A model generated the notes under the pieces. That model was not told the DNA's origin. It did no database searches and saw only the letters and a program-made list of their open reading frames with translations. A program made the translations under genes and the position numbers. A stretch of DNA of 64,000 nucleotides from Peptococcaceae bacterium BRH_c4a (GTDB lineage: Bacteria > Bacillota > Desulfotomaculia > Desulfotomaculales > Desulfocucumaceae), in the NCBI GenBank assembly GCA_000961585.1, contig LADN01000043.1:107958-171957 (forward strand), in the 5' to 3' direction. Numbering within the stretch: the first letter of the stretch is position 1; each line of letters begins with the position of its first letter. Below are positions 53,076-61,457 of this stretch, in pieces.

Positions 53076-55193
53076 CTAAACCTCCGCCATCTTGGTCCAC
53101 TTCTGCACCGCCCTCATTTTATAGCGGGCCGCCTTGCGTACCACGCTGGAATGCGCTATACCCAGGATCTCCGCCGCCTTCCTGGTGGTCTTGCACCTGG
53201 CCAGGGCCATATTCAGAAGTTCCATTTCCAGCATTTCCTGGGCTTCCTTCAGGGGCAGCAGGCTGTTTACCGTCACCGCCGGCAGAGGTTTCTTCTCATC
53301 CCGGTAAAGCTGCTCAGCCACCTGCTGCGCAGTTATCATTGCGCCTTCACAAAACACCCCCAGGCGTTCAATGATATTCTCCAGTTCCCTCACATTACCT
53401 GGCCAGGGATAATCCTCCAAAACCGCTATGGCCTTGTTTTCCAGGCGCTTTTCCACCCCGTATTTTTCTTTAAACCCCTTTAGAAAATGCAGGGCCAGCG
53501 GAACGATGTCCTCCCGCCGCTGCCGCAGAGGCGGCACGACAATGGGCACAACGTTTATCCGGTAAAACAGGTCTTCCCTGAAGGTTCCCATCATGACACA
53601 GTTCCACAGATCCTTGTTGGAAGCGGCAATTACCCTCACATCCAGCTTAATGGGCTTAATGCCGCCCAGGCGGTAGACCTCATGCTCCTGCAATACCCGT
53701 AAAAGCTTCACCTGCAGGTTCATCGGCAGGTCGGCTATTTCGTCCAGCATGATGGAACCCTTCTGGGCCAGCTCAAAAAGGCCCATCTTGCCCTGCTTGC
53801 GGGCGCCTGTGAAGGCGCCCGGCTCGTAGCCGAAAAGTTCAGCCTCCAGCAGGTTTTCAGGGATGGCCCCGCAGTTGATCTGAATGAGGTTGCCGTGCTT
53901 GGCCCTTTCACTGGTATTATGTATGACCCGGGCCACAACTTCCTTGCCAACCCCCGACTCTCCGGCAATCAATACCGTGCTGTCTGTTTGCGCCACACGG
54001 ATGGTCAGGTTGAGGAGTTTCAACATTTCCCTGCTCTCTGCGATAACGGTGTCGTGTCTGAGTTTCTCCACCAGCAATTGGGAGAGTTCGGCGTGATAAC
54101 GGGCAGTCAGCATCTGAGACTCCCGCAGCTTTTCTTTAAGCTGGTTTAATTCGGTGATGTCGCGCACATTGGTCAGCACTCCGGCTACCCTGCCTTCACT
54201 GTCATAAATGGGACTGCCGGTTACCAGCAACTCCTTGTCGGTGGGAATGACATACTGTACACCTGTAACCGTGCGGCCTTCCCTCAAGGACTTGATTGTC
54301 ACCGACTCGCATCTGAAAATGTCTCTTTTTAATAAATCATCTATGGGTTTTTCTACAAAGTAGGATTCGTCAAGGCCGGTCAGACGGGCCAGCGCCTTGT
54401 TGATCCGTACCCCCTTGCCATTGGCGTCGGTAAGCATAATGCCGTCAAAGGAGGACTCAAAAATGGTGTCCATCTGGTTGTACAGATGGCGCACCGAATC
54501 CAGTTCCGTGGAAACCCTCTCCAGTTCGGTCATATCCTGAAATACCGCCACCGCTCCCACTATCCTGCCCTCCATCACCAGAGGAGTATGGTTTGATATC
54601 ATGGTACGCCCGGTGAACACCACTTTCCGGCTGTACTCCGGGCGACCGGTGTCCATTACCCGGGGCAGTATGCACTCGCTCACAGGAAACAGTCTGCTCA
54701 CCGGCTTGCCCACCACATCCTCCGGGTTCATCCCCAAAAGACGACCGGCGGCGCTGTTGCACACGGTAACGGTGTCGTTGATGTCAATGGCCAGAATACC
54801 GTTGTGGGTACACTCCAATATCACCTCGGTACGGTGGCGGGAAAACTGGAGTGAGTCCTGTAATAAGTCGTTGATGGAGTTTATGGAAACAATTCCGGCA
54901 TAAAAACCAAGATCATCCATGACCGGGTAAACCGGAAGCAGCCCCAGGGTAATTGCCTCCACCGGATCCGAGGTCTTCAGCCTGGGAAAGTCCACCCGCA
55001 TAATTTCTCCCACCGGCACATTGGAGTCGAAAGAAAGGGCATCCAGAAGGACCAGCACTCCCACTACCTTTCCCCGGTCTAAAACCGGGGCGCCATTCAT
55101 CTTGTGGAAGACCAGCCCGGCTATAGCAGACTCAACCGGTTGTTCTTTTTCAAAAACCAGCGGTGACGGCCCGACGATATCGTTTAATATCAA
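53076..55193 (-). CDS. CBS-PAS-AAA+ sigma-54-dependent activator
   Basis: About 705 aa. The N-terminal 115 residues resemble a CBS pair (AIAGLVFHKMNGAPVLDRGK; VYPVMDDLGFYAGIVSINS). Two PAS domains follow (NGILAIDINDTVTVCNSAAG; GIMLTDANGKGVRINKALA), then AAA+ with Walker A GESGVGKE, canonical GAFTGA and Walker B GSIMLDEIADL, and a Fis-type HTH (RKAAEILGIAHSSVVRKA). TTG start at 55193 follows GGGGAGG. CBS domains bind adenyl nucleotides or related ligands, so energy state could modulate it. The benzoate-CoA ligase operon downstream is the likely target. Confidence 0.87.
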   Translation of the reverse strand: MILNDIVGPSPLVFEKEQPVESAIAGLVFHKMNGAPVLDRGKVVGVLVLLDALSFDSNVPVGEIMRVDFPRLKTSDPVEAITLGLLPVYPVMDDLGFYAGIVSINSINDLLQDSLQFSRHRTEVILECTHNGILAIDINDTVTVCNSAAGRLLGMNPEDVVGKPVSRLFPVSECILPRVMDTGRPEYSRKVVFTGRTMISNHTPLVMEGRIVGAVAVFQDMTELERVSTELDSVRHLYNQMDTIFESSFDGIMLTDANGKGVRINKALARLTGLDESYFVEKPIDDLLKRDIFRCESVTIKSLREGRTVTGVQYVIPTDKELLVTGSPIYDSEGRVAGVLTNVRDITELNQLKEKLRESQMLTARYHAELSQLLVEKLRHDTVIAESREMLKLLNLTIRVAQTDSTVLIAGESGVGKEVVARVIHNTSERAKHGNLIQINCGAIPENLLEAELFGYEPGAFTGARKQGKMGLFELAQKGSIMLDEIADLPMNLQVKLLRVLQEHEVYRLGGIKPIKLDVRVIAASNKDLWNCVMMGTFREDLFYRINVVPIVVPPLRQRREDIVPLALHFLKGFKEKYGVEKRLENKAIAVLEDYPWPGNVRELENIIERLGVFCEGAMITAQQVAEQLYRDEKKPLPAVTVNSLLPLKEAQEMLEMELLNMALARCKTTRKAAEILGIAHSSVVRKAARYKMRAVQKWTKMAEV

Positions 55194-55261
55194 ACTAATA
55201 CCTCCCCAGTTTCCCAAGGATATTTAATAAATCAAAAAATCCATTAATTAAAAACAATAAA

Positions 55262-55807
55262 CTACTTTTCCATTACCTCTTCAATATCTATTTCCTTCAT
55301 GCTCTGCAGGCAGCGGGGGGGAAGGGCCAGATAAAACCCGGTGGCTATATTGAGTAACTGTTCCATCTGCTCAGAGATGTCGGCCACCACCTTGGCCGGC
55401 GCACCCAGTACCAGCTTGCGGGGCGGAATTACCGTTCTTTCGGTAATCAGGGCGCCGGCCCCAATGCAGCAGCCATCACCTATTTCAGCCCAATCCATGA
55501 TGACGGCCCCCATCCCCACCAGCACGTGTTCCCCCAGTTTGGGTGTGTGCAGTATGGCCCCGTGCCCAATATGGCTCTTGGGGCCCAGAATGGCTGTCTC
55601 GTTGGGATAAACGTGTATTATGCAGTTTTCCTGTATGTTCGACCCGGGGCCGATAACCACCGCCCCCCAGTCTCCCCTTATGCGGGCCCCGGCTCCCACA
55701 TAGCACCCCTCTCCCATGGTGACGTCGCCGATAATAGTAGCCTCGGGATGAACATAGCTGCCCCTGCCAATGGAAGGGCGTTTTCCCTCAAACTCGTAAA
55801 TAGCCAA
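55262..55807 (-). CDS. PaaY/gamma-carbonic-anhydrase-like hexapeptide-repeat protein
   Basis: 181 aa from TTG at 55807. Left-handed beta-helix hexapeptide repeats run from about 10 to 140 (VHPEATIIGDVTMGEG, NCIIHVYPNETAILG, HIGHGAILHTPKLGEH), with the His residues expected for the metal site. PaaY-type proteins act as thioesterases that rescue CoA from dead-end aromatic thioesters, or as carbonic anhydrases. Last gene of the bcrCB-thiolase-DUF35 run. A broken copy lies at 14546-14690. Confidence 0.82.
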   Translation of the reverse strand: MAIYEFEGKRPSIGRGSYVHPEATIIGDVTMGEGCYVGAGARIRGDWGAVVIGPGSNIQENCIIHVYPNETAILGPKSHIGHGAILHTPKLGEHVLVGMGAVIMDWAEIGDGCCIGAGALITERTVIPPRKLVLGAPAKVVADISEQMEQLLNIATGFYLALPPRCLQSMKEIDIEEVMEK

Positions 55808-55820
55808 AGCATACTCTCCC

Positions 55821-56294
55821 TTAAAGTTTTTCAAAGGCAAAGAAAACCCTTTCCTGAAGAATAACCACCCCTTTCTTTCCATCGACGGGCAGGGGATCCA
55901 CCGGAAATACAGTCAGCTTTACCTGATCACCCTCTTTCAATTCACCGGTCTTGCAGCCCCTAATCCTGGCGAATAGGCTAAGCTCCCCGCTCAGGTCTAT
56001 AAGGGCATGGATCAGGGGGGTTTCAAACCCCACCGGCACCCCCACCTCCTCCTCAGTGACCACCAAAACAGTGCCTGTGACGGGCAGATCAGCCCATTCA
56101 AGATTTTCCGACATGCAGTGAGGGCACATTACTCTGGGGGGAAAGGACTTTTTGCCGCAGTCCCGGCACCTGGTGGTGGTCAGCCGGCCTTCCTTGAGGT
56201 GATCGTAAAAAGGATGGATCCTGTTAAAATCAGAACTTTCCAGGGGGTACATATCCATGGTTACGGCATATTTGCCTTCCAGGGCCGAATTCAT
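55821..56294 (-). CDS. DUF35 zinc-ribbon/OB-fold thiolase partner
   Basis: 157 aa. Zinc ligands CRDCGKKSFPPRVMCPHC near residues 38-55 and an OB-fold with LPVTGTVLVVTEEEVGVP. Such proteins are small partners of SCP2-like thiolases; the stop/start ATGA overlap with the upstream thiolase supports a complex. Comparable in layout to BbsA/BbsB. Confidence 0.86.
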   Translation of the reverse strand: MNSALEGKYAVTMDMYPLESSDFNRIHPFYDHLKEGRLTTTRCRDCGKKSFPPRVMCPHCMSENLEWADLPVTGTVLVVTEEEVGVPVGFETPLIHALIDLSGELSLFARIRGCKTGELKEGDQVKLTVFPVDPLPVDGKKGVVILQERVFFAFEKL

Positions 56295-57463
56295 TCTAAA
56301 TCCCTCCCGTAGATTAAAACGGTATGGGCGGCAATGAACCCGCTGAGATTATGGGTCAAACCTATGCGGGCCCCCTCCACCTGCTTTACGGCGTCTCCCC
56401 TGAGCTGGCGCATGATCTCTATACCCTGGCGTATTCCCGTGGCCCCGAAGGGATGGCCGCAGCTTAAAAGGCCTCCGTCGGTGTTTACAGGCACCTGACC
56501 GCCAAAGTCGGATTTTCCTTCCTGGATGAAATACCCGCCCTCCCCTTTTTCACAAAAACCCAGGTCCTCGTATTCAATTATCTCGGAAATTGTAAAACAG
56601 TCGTGGGTCTGGGCCACATTAATATCCCCGGCCGTTACCCGGGCCTTGGTGTAAGCCTGCCTGGCCGCTATTCTGAGGGACTCCCAGGTGGTCCAGTTGC
56701 TGAAATTGGCCGACATGTTGTGAAGGCTGGCCTGCGCGGTTCCCCTTATGTAGACCAATGGCTTGTCGGTCAGGTATTTGGCTTTTTCCTCGGCCGCCAG
56801 TATTACAGCCGCTGCGCCGTCTGTTACCGGGCAGCAGTCGTAAAGCTTCATGGGAGGTACTATGGCCTTGGCGTTGATGGCGGTTTCCAGGTTTATTTCC
56901 TCCCTGAACTGTCCCTTTGGGTTGTTCAGCCCATTGCGGCGGTTTTTCACCGATACCATGGCCATTTGTTCCTCGGTGGTTCCGTAGAGCTTCATATGCT
57001 GTTTGGCCACTGCGGCAAAAACCGGCGGAGGCAGCCCCAAACCCATGCTGCTGTCCCAGTCATGATCCACCGAGGCCAGCTCGCTGTAGTTTATTTCCCA
57101 CCTTTGAGGGGTATAAAGCTTTTCCCCTCCCACCACCATCACTACGTCGGCCTGGCCGCTTTTGATCATGGCGCAGGCCAGTATAATTCCGCTGCTTCCG
57201 GTGGCGCAAAGCAGTTCCACCCGCACACACAGGTTTTTGGGCTGGATCCCCAGATACTCCGCCACCAGTGGGGCCAAGTGTGTTTGGAAGGAGCAGCGCT
57301 CAGTGTAAGCCGATCCCACAATAATACCGTCAATATCCTTGTTGCTGACGGCCGGGTTGTCCTGGAAACAGGCTTTTCCGGCCTCCTGGAAGATATCCCG
57401 CTGTGTTGCCTTGCGCACCCCCCAGATGGACTGACCACCAGCTATGACACAGACATTTCGCAT
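56291..57463 (-). CDS. SCP2-like thiolase
   Basis: 390 aa from ATG at 57463 (GGGGGG upstream); the longer frame reaching 57568 overlaps bcrB-like coding and is rejected. Cys nucleophile in RVELLCATGSSGIILA, AQTHDCFTISEI, GGLLSCGHPFGATGIRQ. Forms a likely complex with the overlapping DUF35 protein. Substrate unknown; it may cleave a ring-derived or aryl 3-oxoacyl-CoA. Confidence 0.85.
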   Translation of the reverse strand: MRNVCVIAGGQSIWGVRKATQRDIFQEAGKACFQDNPAVSNKDIDGIIVGSAYTERCSFQTHLAPLVAEYLGIQPKNLCVRVELLCATGSSGIILACAMIKSGQADVVMVVGGEKLYTPQRWEINYSELASVDHDWDSSMGLGLPPPVFAAVAKQHMKLYGTTEEQMAMVSVKNRRNGLNNPKGQFREEINLETAINAKAIVPPMKLYDCCPVTDGAAAVILAAEEKAKYLTDKPLVYIRGTAQASLHNMSANFSNWTTWESLRIAARQAYTKARVTAGDINVAQTHDCFTISEIIEYEDLGFCEKGEGGYFIQEGKSDFGGQVPVNTDGGLLSCGHPFGATGIRQGIEIMRQLRGDAVKQVEGARIGLTHNLSGFIAAHTVLIYGRDLE

Positions 57464-57500
57464 ACATTCCCCCCTTTTTTTATACTCAGGCTTGGAGCAT

Positions 57501-58709
57501 TTATTTTCCCCTTTGTCCCAGTTGCTCGAACAGCACATCCAGCCTTGCCTTAACCTGTTCTTCGGCAAAAAATCTCAGGTCGGACATGTCTCCCTCAATA
57601 ACCACCCCCGGCAGTCCGGTTTTGCTGCTGATTGCCTTACGCTTGTCATATAGCCCGAAGGAATTGTTTTTGCAGCTGCGGTTGGAAAAAAACACAAATC
57701 CGTCCATGCCGTATTTTTTCATAAAGGCAATTTTCATCTGAACCCGCTTTTCAAAGCCACGGTTTACAAAGGCCTCAGTATAGTTCTCGGCCAGGCTTTC
57801 CAAAGGGCGGGTGGTGTCAAAGGACCAGGCCCAGGAGTGGGTGTACTGGGAAGCCGCCACCAGGGCGCCCTTAGCGGCGAAATAATCGGCAAACCACCTG
57901 AGCCTGGGCCAAACCGGGCTGTGATCCCAGTAAATCTTGTACCGTTCGTTGGGAACAGCATAAATTTTTCTAACCAGCCTTAGCTCCAGTTCCTCCTTCA
58001 GATTTTTATAATAGGCAACCGCCTCCTTGGTGCCCCGCCAGGTTAATATGGGGGCCATGTGGAAACAGGCGTCAAAAAATCCTAAGGGGGCGGGGCGCAG
58101 GGCCGCCATGTCCAGGATCTCATTCCAGAGACGGCAGGCCTCCCCGGAAAGCGCCATCACCTCAGCCAGTCGATCAGAATCAAAGGGCTGGCCGGTGCGG
58201 ATCTCCAGGAAATCAATCATTTCCTTCAATTGATCTATAAAATACTCTTTTCCCAGGGTTGTGGGAGTGGTCTCGATCATTGGCGAGTCCAGCAGAAAAA
58301 AGGGGGCGTTATAAAATCTCCCGGCCGTCTCGAACCATTTAGGAAGGCTTCCGCACTGGGTGTTGCAGCAGAACAGCAAGTCGGGTCGCCCTATGACTCC
58401 CGCCGGGTGATCGGCGGCGTAAGCGTCTCCCAACCCGCATCGGGCATAGCCGCAGAGGTCAAAATAATACCCCCTGGCCTCAGCGTTGGCCGACAGCTTG
58501 GCGGCAACTTTTCGGGCCGCCGCCAGAGTCCCGAAATTCTCCGGGTAATATGGGAATATGCCAGCGGCGTATAACACCTCCACCGGGAATACAGCGGTCA
58601 CCCAGGCAATGGGAATTCCTTTTTCCCTGGCGGCTTTTCCCTTGGCGTAGTAACGGGACATCAGTTTCTTTAACAGGCCGGCGGATTTAAAGGGAGGCCG
58701 TTCCGTCAT
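57501..58709 (-). CDS. BcrB/HgdB-like subunit (class I benzoyl-CoA reductase / 2-hydroxyacyl-CoA dehydratase family)
   Basis: 402 aa from ATG at 58709. The N-terminus IPIAWVTAVFPVEVLYAAGI and later Cys positions (YARCGLGDAYA, LLFCCNTQCGSLPKWFE, SNRSCKNNSFGLYDKRK) fit the Fe-S-binding family that includes BcrB/BadE and HgdB. Together with the next protein it would bind a 4Fe-4S cluster and reduce an aromatic or hydroxyacyl thioester. The ATP-driven electron activators (BcrA/BcrD or HgdC type) are not in the window. Overlaps the 3' end of the bcrC-like gene by 23 bases. Confidence 0.82.
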   Translation of the reverse strand: MTERPPFKSAGLLKKLMSRYYAKGKAAREKGIPIAWVTAVFPVEVLYAAGIFPYYPENFGTLAAARKVAAKLSANAEARGYYFDLCGYARCGLGDAYAADHPAGVIGRPDLLFCCNTQCGSLPKWFETAGRFYNAPFFLLDSPMIETTPTTLGKEYFIDQLKEMIDFLEIRTGQPFDSDRLAEVMALSGEACRLWNEILDMAALRPAPLGFFDACFHMAPILTWRGTKEAVAYYKNLKEELELRLVRKIYAVPNERYKIYWDHSPVWPRLRWFADYFAAKGALVAASQYTHSWAWSFDTTRPLESLAENYTEAFVNRGFEKRVQMKIAFMKKYGMDGFVFFSNRSCKNNSFGLYDKRKAISSKTGLPGVVIEGDMSDLRFFAEEQVKARLDVLFEQLGQRGK

Positions 58710-59865
58710 TATCCGCACCCCCTCTCAATACTTCCAAAAAGGCCTGCAGCCGTGTTTCTATCTGTCCTAAAGACATGTTGCCCATTTCAGTTTCAATCTT
58801 TATGGTGGGAATACCGGTCGATTGGCATGCTGATTTCATATCGGGATAATCAAAATTTTCCGGCTCACAGAACTTCAGGTGAATAAAAACAAGCCCGGCA
58901 GCCCCGCTTTCCCGGACCATATCGGTCAAAAACCGCCGCCTCTCAAATTGGGCGGATCCATAGCAGGCAAAGGGCATCCGGGTAATCTGGCGGTGGGCCA
59001 GGGCCTCAATTGGATCCCCGGACTCCCGGACGTCACCGTTAATATAGCGGTGGCCGGTGGCCAGATCGTCGGCCACCACCACAGCCTTTATGCCGTCCAG
59101 CATGTTCATGATTTCCCTGGGTTCCCAGACCTTTCCCGAAAGGGCAATTTTTATATAGCCTTTGGTGGTTCCGGCCTTTTTATATATTCCCAGGGCGGCA
59201 TCCAGTTCTCTCAAGAGATTGTTGTGATCCTCCTTGGGCATGATCATGGAGGATTTAATTATGTTGTAAACGGCCCGGTTGTTAAGCGTTTCAGGATCAT
59301 CAACGTGCCTTCTGAAAAGCTTCCTGATTAGTGTGCGATTCCGGTTATACAGCGCAATGCTGTCATGCAGCCTTTTAACGGTGATCCCGGTGCGGGTGCA
59401 CTGCTCCAGCTTGGCTTTCAGACGGCCCAGCTCCCCTGTCAGGTAGGACTTTGCGCTGGGCCTATCCACCTGACGGGGTATCAGGTAGCTTTCCATCAAA
59501 GGCAGGGGCCTTGCATGCTTCCAGATACCTCCCAGGTTCCTGGTGGTATCGCAGGTGTGGGGAATGATCAGGCCGTCCAGGAAACTCAGTTTCCCCTGCA
59601 GACCCAGCTCCAGACAACTCCTGGCCAGGGAGCAGGCCCAGCTCTGCAAATGGGCGTCAGCCTGGGAAAAACTTTCGCTGCCGCCGGTTATTCCAAAGGG
59701 AAGCGCCCCGGCGGCGTGAATCAGCTCCTCGGGAACATCGGTCAAAAGCCAACCCACTATCTTTACCCTTCGTTCGGACTTCTGACGGCGGATATACCCA
59801 ATGGGATCTTCCAGCGTTTTTTCAATTAGTTGGAGAATCCTTCCCACATCACCGTTCACCGGCAT
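58687..59865 (-). CDS. BcrC/HgdA-like subunit (class I benzoyl-CoA reductase / 2-hydroxyacyl-CoA dehydratase family)
   Basis: 392 aa. Landmarks VGWLLTDVPEELIHAAGALP, LIIPHTCDTTRNLGGIWK and LVFIHLKFCEPENFDYPDMK are close to BcrC/BadD type sequences in pattern and size. Partner of the overlapping BcrB-like subunit. First gene of the 59.9-55.3 kb operon; ATG after GGGAGGA. Whether it acts on benzoyl-CoA, a hydroxybenzoyl-CoA or a 2-hydroxyacyl-CoA cannot be decided from sequence. Confidence 0.82.
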   Translation of the reverse strand: MPVNGDVGRILQLIEKTLEDPIGYIRRQKSERRVKIVGWLLTDVPEELIHAAGALPFGITGGSESFSQADAHLQSWACSLARSCLELGLQGKLSFLDGLIIPHTCDTTRNLGGIWKHARPLPLMESYLIPRQVDRPSAKSYLTGELGRLKAKLEQCTRTGITVKRLHDSIALYNRNRTLIRKLFRRHVDDPETLNNRAVYNIIKSSMIMPKEDHNNLLRELDAALGIYKKAGTTKGYIKIALSGKVWEPREIMNMLDGIKAVVVADDLATGHRYINGDVRESGDPIEALAHRQITRMPFACYGSAQFERRRFLTDMVRESGAAGLVFIHLKFCEPENFDYPDMKSACQSTGIPTIKIETEMGNMSLGQIETRLQAFLEVLRGGADNDGTASL

Positions 59866-60146
59866 AAAAAATCCTCCCGCCCTGTTTGCACAATTCCGAC
59901 CTTCAGTAATTCTTTTAGATTATAGGCTATATCACCGTTAGATAATATAGCTAAAAAGGCTTTTTTACCGGTTCCCTCCGTGTGAAAACAGGGTTAATCC
60001 AATTGGGGGATAATAAAATAACCGCCTTGTCGGCGGTGCCGTCTTACAGACGGCGGAATCCAGAAGCCAGGAGTCAGAAGCCAGAATGGTGACAGGCTGC
60101 CTTAAAAGCGACCCTCAAGCGACCCCACAGCGACATGCAGTGAGGG
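59866..60146. repeat. Repeat block copy 1, left part: double hairpin and heptamers
   Basis: After 140 AT-rich bases that probably carry the bcrC-like promoter, two adjacent hairpins (60021-60054: ACCGCC/GGCGGT and GCCGTC/GACGGC) are followed by GCCAGGA/GTCAGAA-type heptamers (60060-60087) and CCTTAAAAGCGACCCTCAAGCGAC. On the minus strand the hairpins end in TTATTTTATT and can terminate the molybdopterin-protein transcript. Confidence 0.75.
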
Positions 60147-60355
60147 GGAGTGATTTAAGTCCGTGCGGAATGTACCGGAGGCTGCTACTGTCTCTTAACG
60201 ACCGAGCCTACGGAATGCCGAGCCGGCTGCAGGACGCAGCCGGAAGCCGGAATCGACGCAAGGATGCGGCGTTGGAGGCGGTCGGCATTCCGTTGGCGAC
60301 CGAGTTTAGAGACAGTTGCAGCAGGAGGTAATGCAGGCCGGACTTAAATCGCTCC
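60147..60355. mobile_element. 209-bp palindromic element, copy 1 (MITE-like)
   Basis: Starts GGAGTGATTTAAGTCC and ends GGACTTAAATCGCTCC. The two arms stay complementary, with mismatches, for about 75 bases each: GGAGGCTGCTACTGTCTCTT pairs with GAGACAGTTGCAGCAGGAGG, and CGGAATGCCGA with TCGGCATTCCG. The GC-rich centre holds a further small hairpin (GGCTGCAGGACGCAGCC). No coding capacity. The identical-length copy at 63756-63964 is inverted. GCGACCCTCAAGCGAC lies on both sides. Confidence 0.8.
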
Positions 60356-60414
60356 GCCTACCCATTAGCGACAATGCAGCGACCCTCAAGCGACATGCAT
60401 GAGGGGGGAGGGTT

Positions 60415-61434
60415 TTATTTGCCGAAGGAACAGTTGGGAAACCTGCACTGGGAACAGCCCAGGCAAAGCCCGCCGTGGCCCAGCCGGGCCAGATCCTTTC
60501 TTGATACCTGATCTCCGGCCAGAATGCGAGGTAAAACCAGGTCAAAAACCGTTGACCTGAAATACATCACACAGGCGGGCAGGCCCATCACCGGGACGTC
60601 CTCCAGATAAGCCAAAAGAAACATGGCCCCGGGAAGGACAGGAGCCCCATAGCTAACCAACCGGGCGCCGGCAGCCCTCACTCCGGCGGGGGTTACATCG
60701 TCCGGGTCCACCGACATTCCCCCGGTGATGATTACTATTTCCACCCCTTTGGCCACCATGTTTTTTATTTCTCCGGTAATCAGGGCGGCGTCATCAGGCA
60801 GCATTACATGCCGGGTAACCGGGCAGCCGTACTCGTTGAGTTTATTTGTCACCACCGGGGTAAAGCTATCCTTTATCCTGCCGTGGTAAACCTCGCTTCC
60901 AGTTGTAATGATTCCGGCCTTCAGTCTGATCAATTCCTTTACCTGCACCAGAGGACCGGTGTTTTTGCAGATCTCTTCAACCCGTTCAATCTTTTCCTTT
61001 TTGATCACCAGGGGCACCACCCTGGTTCCGGCCAGTATATTTCCTTCTTCCACCATCTGGTTTGTGTGCCGGGTTGAGAGAATGACCTCCTCAATTTCAT
61101 TGACATGGGTCAGCCCTTCCGCATTGACCTTTAAAAGCCCCCGCCTGACGGCAAGGTAATTTACCTTTCCCTCCACCGGGTCGGTCAGTTTAATGCCCTC
61201 TCCGGCCGAAGCCCCGGCAATCCTGAGGGCGGCTTCGTTTTCATGGATAAATTCCGCCCCGCATTCCCAGATGTAAAGATGCTCTTTTCCCAGTTCCAGT
61301 AACAGGGGGATGTCTTCAGCCTTTACAATATCTCCTTTCCTGAAAGCCGGGCCTTTAAATTCACCCGGGACAATCCTGGTAATGTCATGGCATAAGACCA
61401 TTCCCACCGCTTCCTCAACCCTGACCTTGCGCAT
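60415..61434 (-). CDS. Molybdopterin-binding protein (MoeA/MogA-like) with Cys-rich tail
   Basis: About 339 aa from ATG at 61434. The C-terminal half carries the MoCF-binding fold (AGIITTGSEVYHGRI, IVIITGGMSVDPDDVTPAGV, GAPVLPGAMFLLAYL, MGLPACVMY). The tail CLGCSQCRFPNCSFGK could bind a metal. Such proteins accompany xdhC and yqeB in molybdenum-hydroxylase maturation clusters. Last gene of that three-gene unit. Confidence 0.83.
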   Translation of the reverse strand: MRKVRVEEAVGMVLCHDITRIVPGEFKGPAFRKGDIVKAEDIPLLLELGKEHLYIWECGAEFIHENEAALRIAGASAGEGIKLTDPVEGKVNYLAVRRGLLKVNAEGLTHVNEIEEVILSTRHTNQMVEEGNILAGTRVVPLVIKKEKIERVEEICKNTGPLVQVKELIRLKAGIITTGSEVYHGRIKDSFTPVVTNKLNEYGCPVTRHVMLPDDAALITGEIKNMVAKGVEIVIITGGMSVDPDDVTPAGVRAAGARLVSYGAPVLPGAMFLLAYLEDVPVMGLPACVMYFRSTVFDLVLPRILAGDQVSRKDLARLGHGGLCLGCSQCRFPNCSFGK

Positions 61435-61457
61435 CAAATTATTCCCCCTTGTGCCAA

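Noticed and set aside
59887..59902. GG-N10-GC sequence before the bcrC-like gene
   Set aside because: The -24 box is poor (AGGTCG), and the start site would fall on the ribosome-binding site.
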